DNA of 64,000 nt from Anaerobium acetethylicum (lineage in GTDB: Bacteria > Bacillota > Clostridia > Lachnospirales > Lachnospiraceae): NCBI RefSeq assembly GCF_900096945.1, contig NZ_FMKA01000003.1:181840-245839 (forward strand), given 5' to 3'. Of the stretch, positions 63,869 to 64,000 are shown piece by piece; the first letter of the stretch is position 1; each line of letters opens with the position of its first letter. A program made the translations under genes and the position numbers. The notes beneath the pieces were generated by a model, which worked only from the letters and a program-made list of their open reading frames with translations, searched no databases and was not told where the DNA came from.

Positions 63869-64000
63869 TCGTCAATTTTCACAGTTTCCCAGAATGAGGA
63901 CGTGCTGCAAAACATGTTCATTCGCAGCGCGCTCTCGCTTAGATGAAGACGTAGTGGTACGTAAGGCCGCAAAGTACGCGGCCTAAGTACCAACGTCTTC
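63869..64000 (-). mobile_element. Family B repeat, copy B5, cut by the window end
   Basis: ATTCGTCAATTTTCACAG, then GTGCTGCAAAACATGTTCATTC and the core hairpin GAAGACGTAGTGGTAC..GTACCAACGTCTTC are present in the orientation opposite to B4. The left terminal repeat is missing and the right part lies outside the window. Confidence 0.85.

Overview
The window reads as a chromosomal segment of an anaerobic, low-to-mid-GC Gram-positive bacterium of the class Clostridia. Support: strong AGGAGG-type ribosome binding sites, lipobox lipoproteins, a Firmicutes-type SOS box, a lysine riboswitch, ClC/MATE/GPH transporters, DUF4214 repeats on a secreted fucosidase, a sortase-like C-terminal anchor, and no outer-membrane functions. 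I cannot name family or genus. I see no rRNA, tRNA, CRISPR array, prophage or transposase gene, but non-coding mobile repeats are abundant.

Layout. 1-1.8 kb: two membrane PH-domain proteins, one cut by the window edge. 2.7-8.8 kb: a very large secreted multidomain GH29 alpha-L-fucosidase, a PAS-GGDEF protein with a degenerate GGDEF motif, and a YgjP-like metallopeptidase. 9.2-14.3 kb: a purine module on the minus strand: three-subunit molybdenum hydroxylase (xanthine dehydrogenase type), a MocA-like cytidylyltransferase and xanthine phosphoribosyltransferase. 15.1-19.5 kb: a promoter and two near-identical tandem structured RNA units leading into a lipoprotein MBL hydrolase / DUF3006 / SRAP operon, then an SOS-boxed dinB. 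19.5-23.7 kb: CbiZ, a ClC channel with an RCK_C tail, and a MATE exporter. 24.4-29.7 kb: a beta-galactosidase and GPH symporter operon with a divergent AraC regulator. 29.7-32.2 kb: a nitrate/sulfonate-type ABC importer. 32.4-37.7 kb: a DUF434 protein, Pcm, a 38-codon remnant of an Fpg/Nei glycosylase, a TM-helix channel protein and a surface protein. 38.0-45.0 kb: a complete N-type ATPase operon (atpDCQRBEFAG). 45.2-47.8 kb: UspA, a CstB-like persulfide enzyme and a rhodanese lipoprotein. 47.9-53.9 kb: a Wadjet/MksBEF-like jetA-jetB-jetC operon with no jetD, followed by a DUF1456 gene. 54.2-60.9 kb: two polar amino acid ABC systems flanking an acyl-CoA ligase; the second sits behind a lysine riboswitch. 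61.6-63.9 kb: an MFS transporter with a divergent AraC regulator. The window ends inside a repeat.

Repeats are the unifying theme. Family A (about 142 bp, ends GTAACT-TTCAG, 8-bp target duplications, hairpin-rich) sits almost always between a stop codon and that gene's terminator, and sometimes supplies the stop codon itself. Family B (about 254 bp, very long internal hairpin) lies between transcription units, once between the lysine riboswitch and its gene. Families C (about 65 bp) and D (84 bp, tandem) are smaller. No transposase is present, so A to D would need to be mobilised in trans.

The observations I consider most worth following are the tandem structured leader RNA at 15.1-15.4 kb, the nuclease-less JetABC operon with DUF1456, the stop-codon-associated family A element, and the lysine riboswitch with a repeat inserted behind it.
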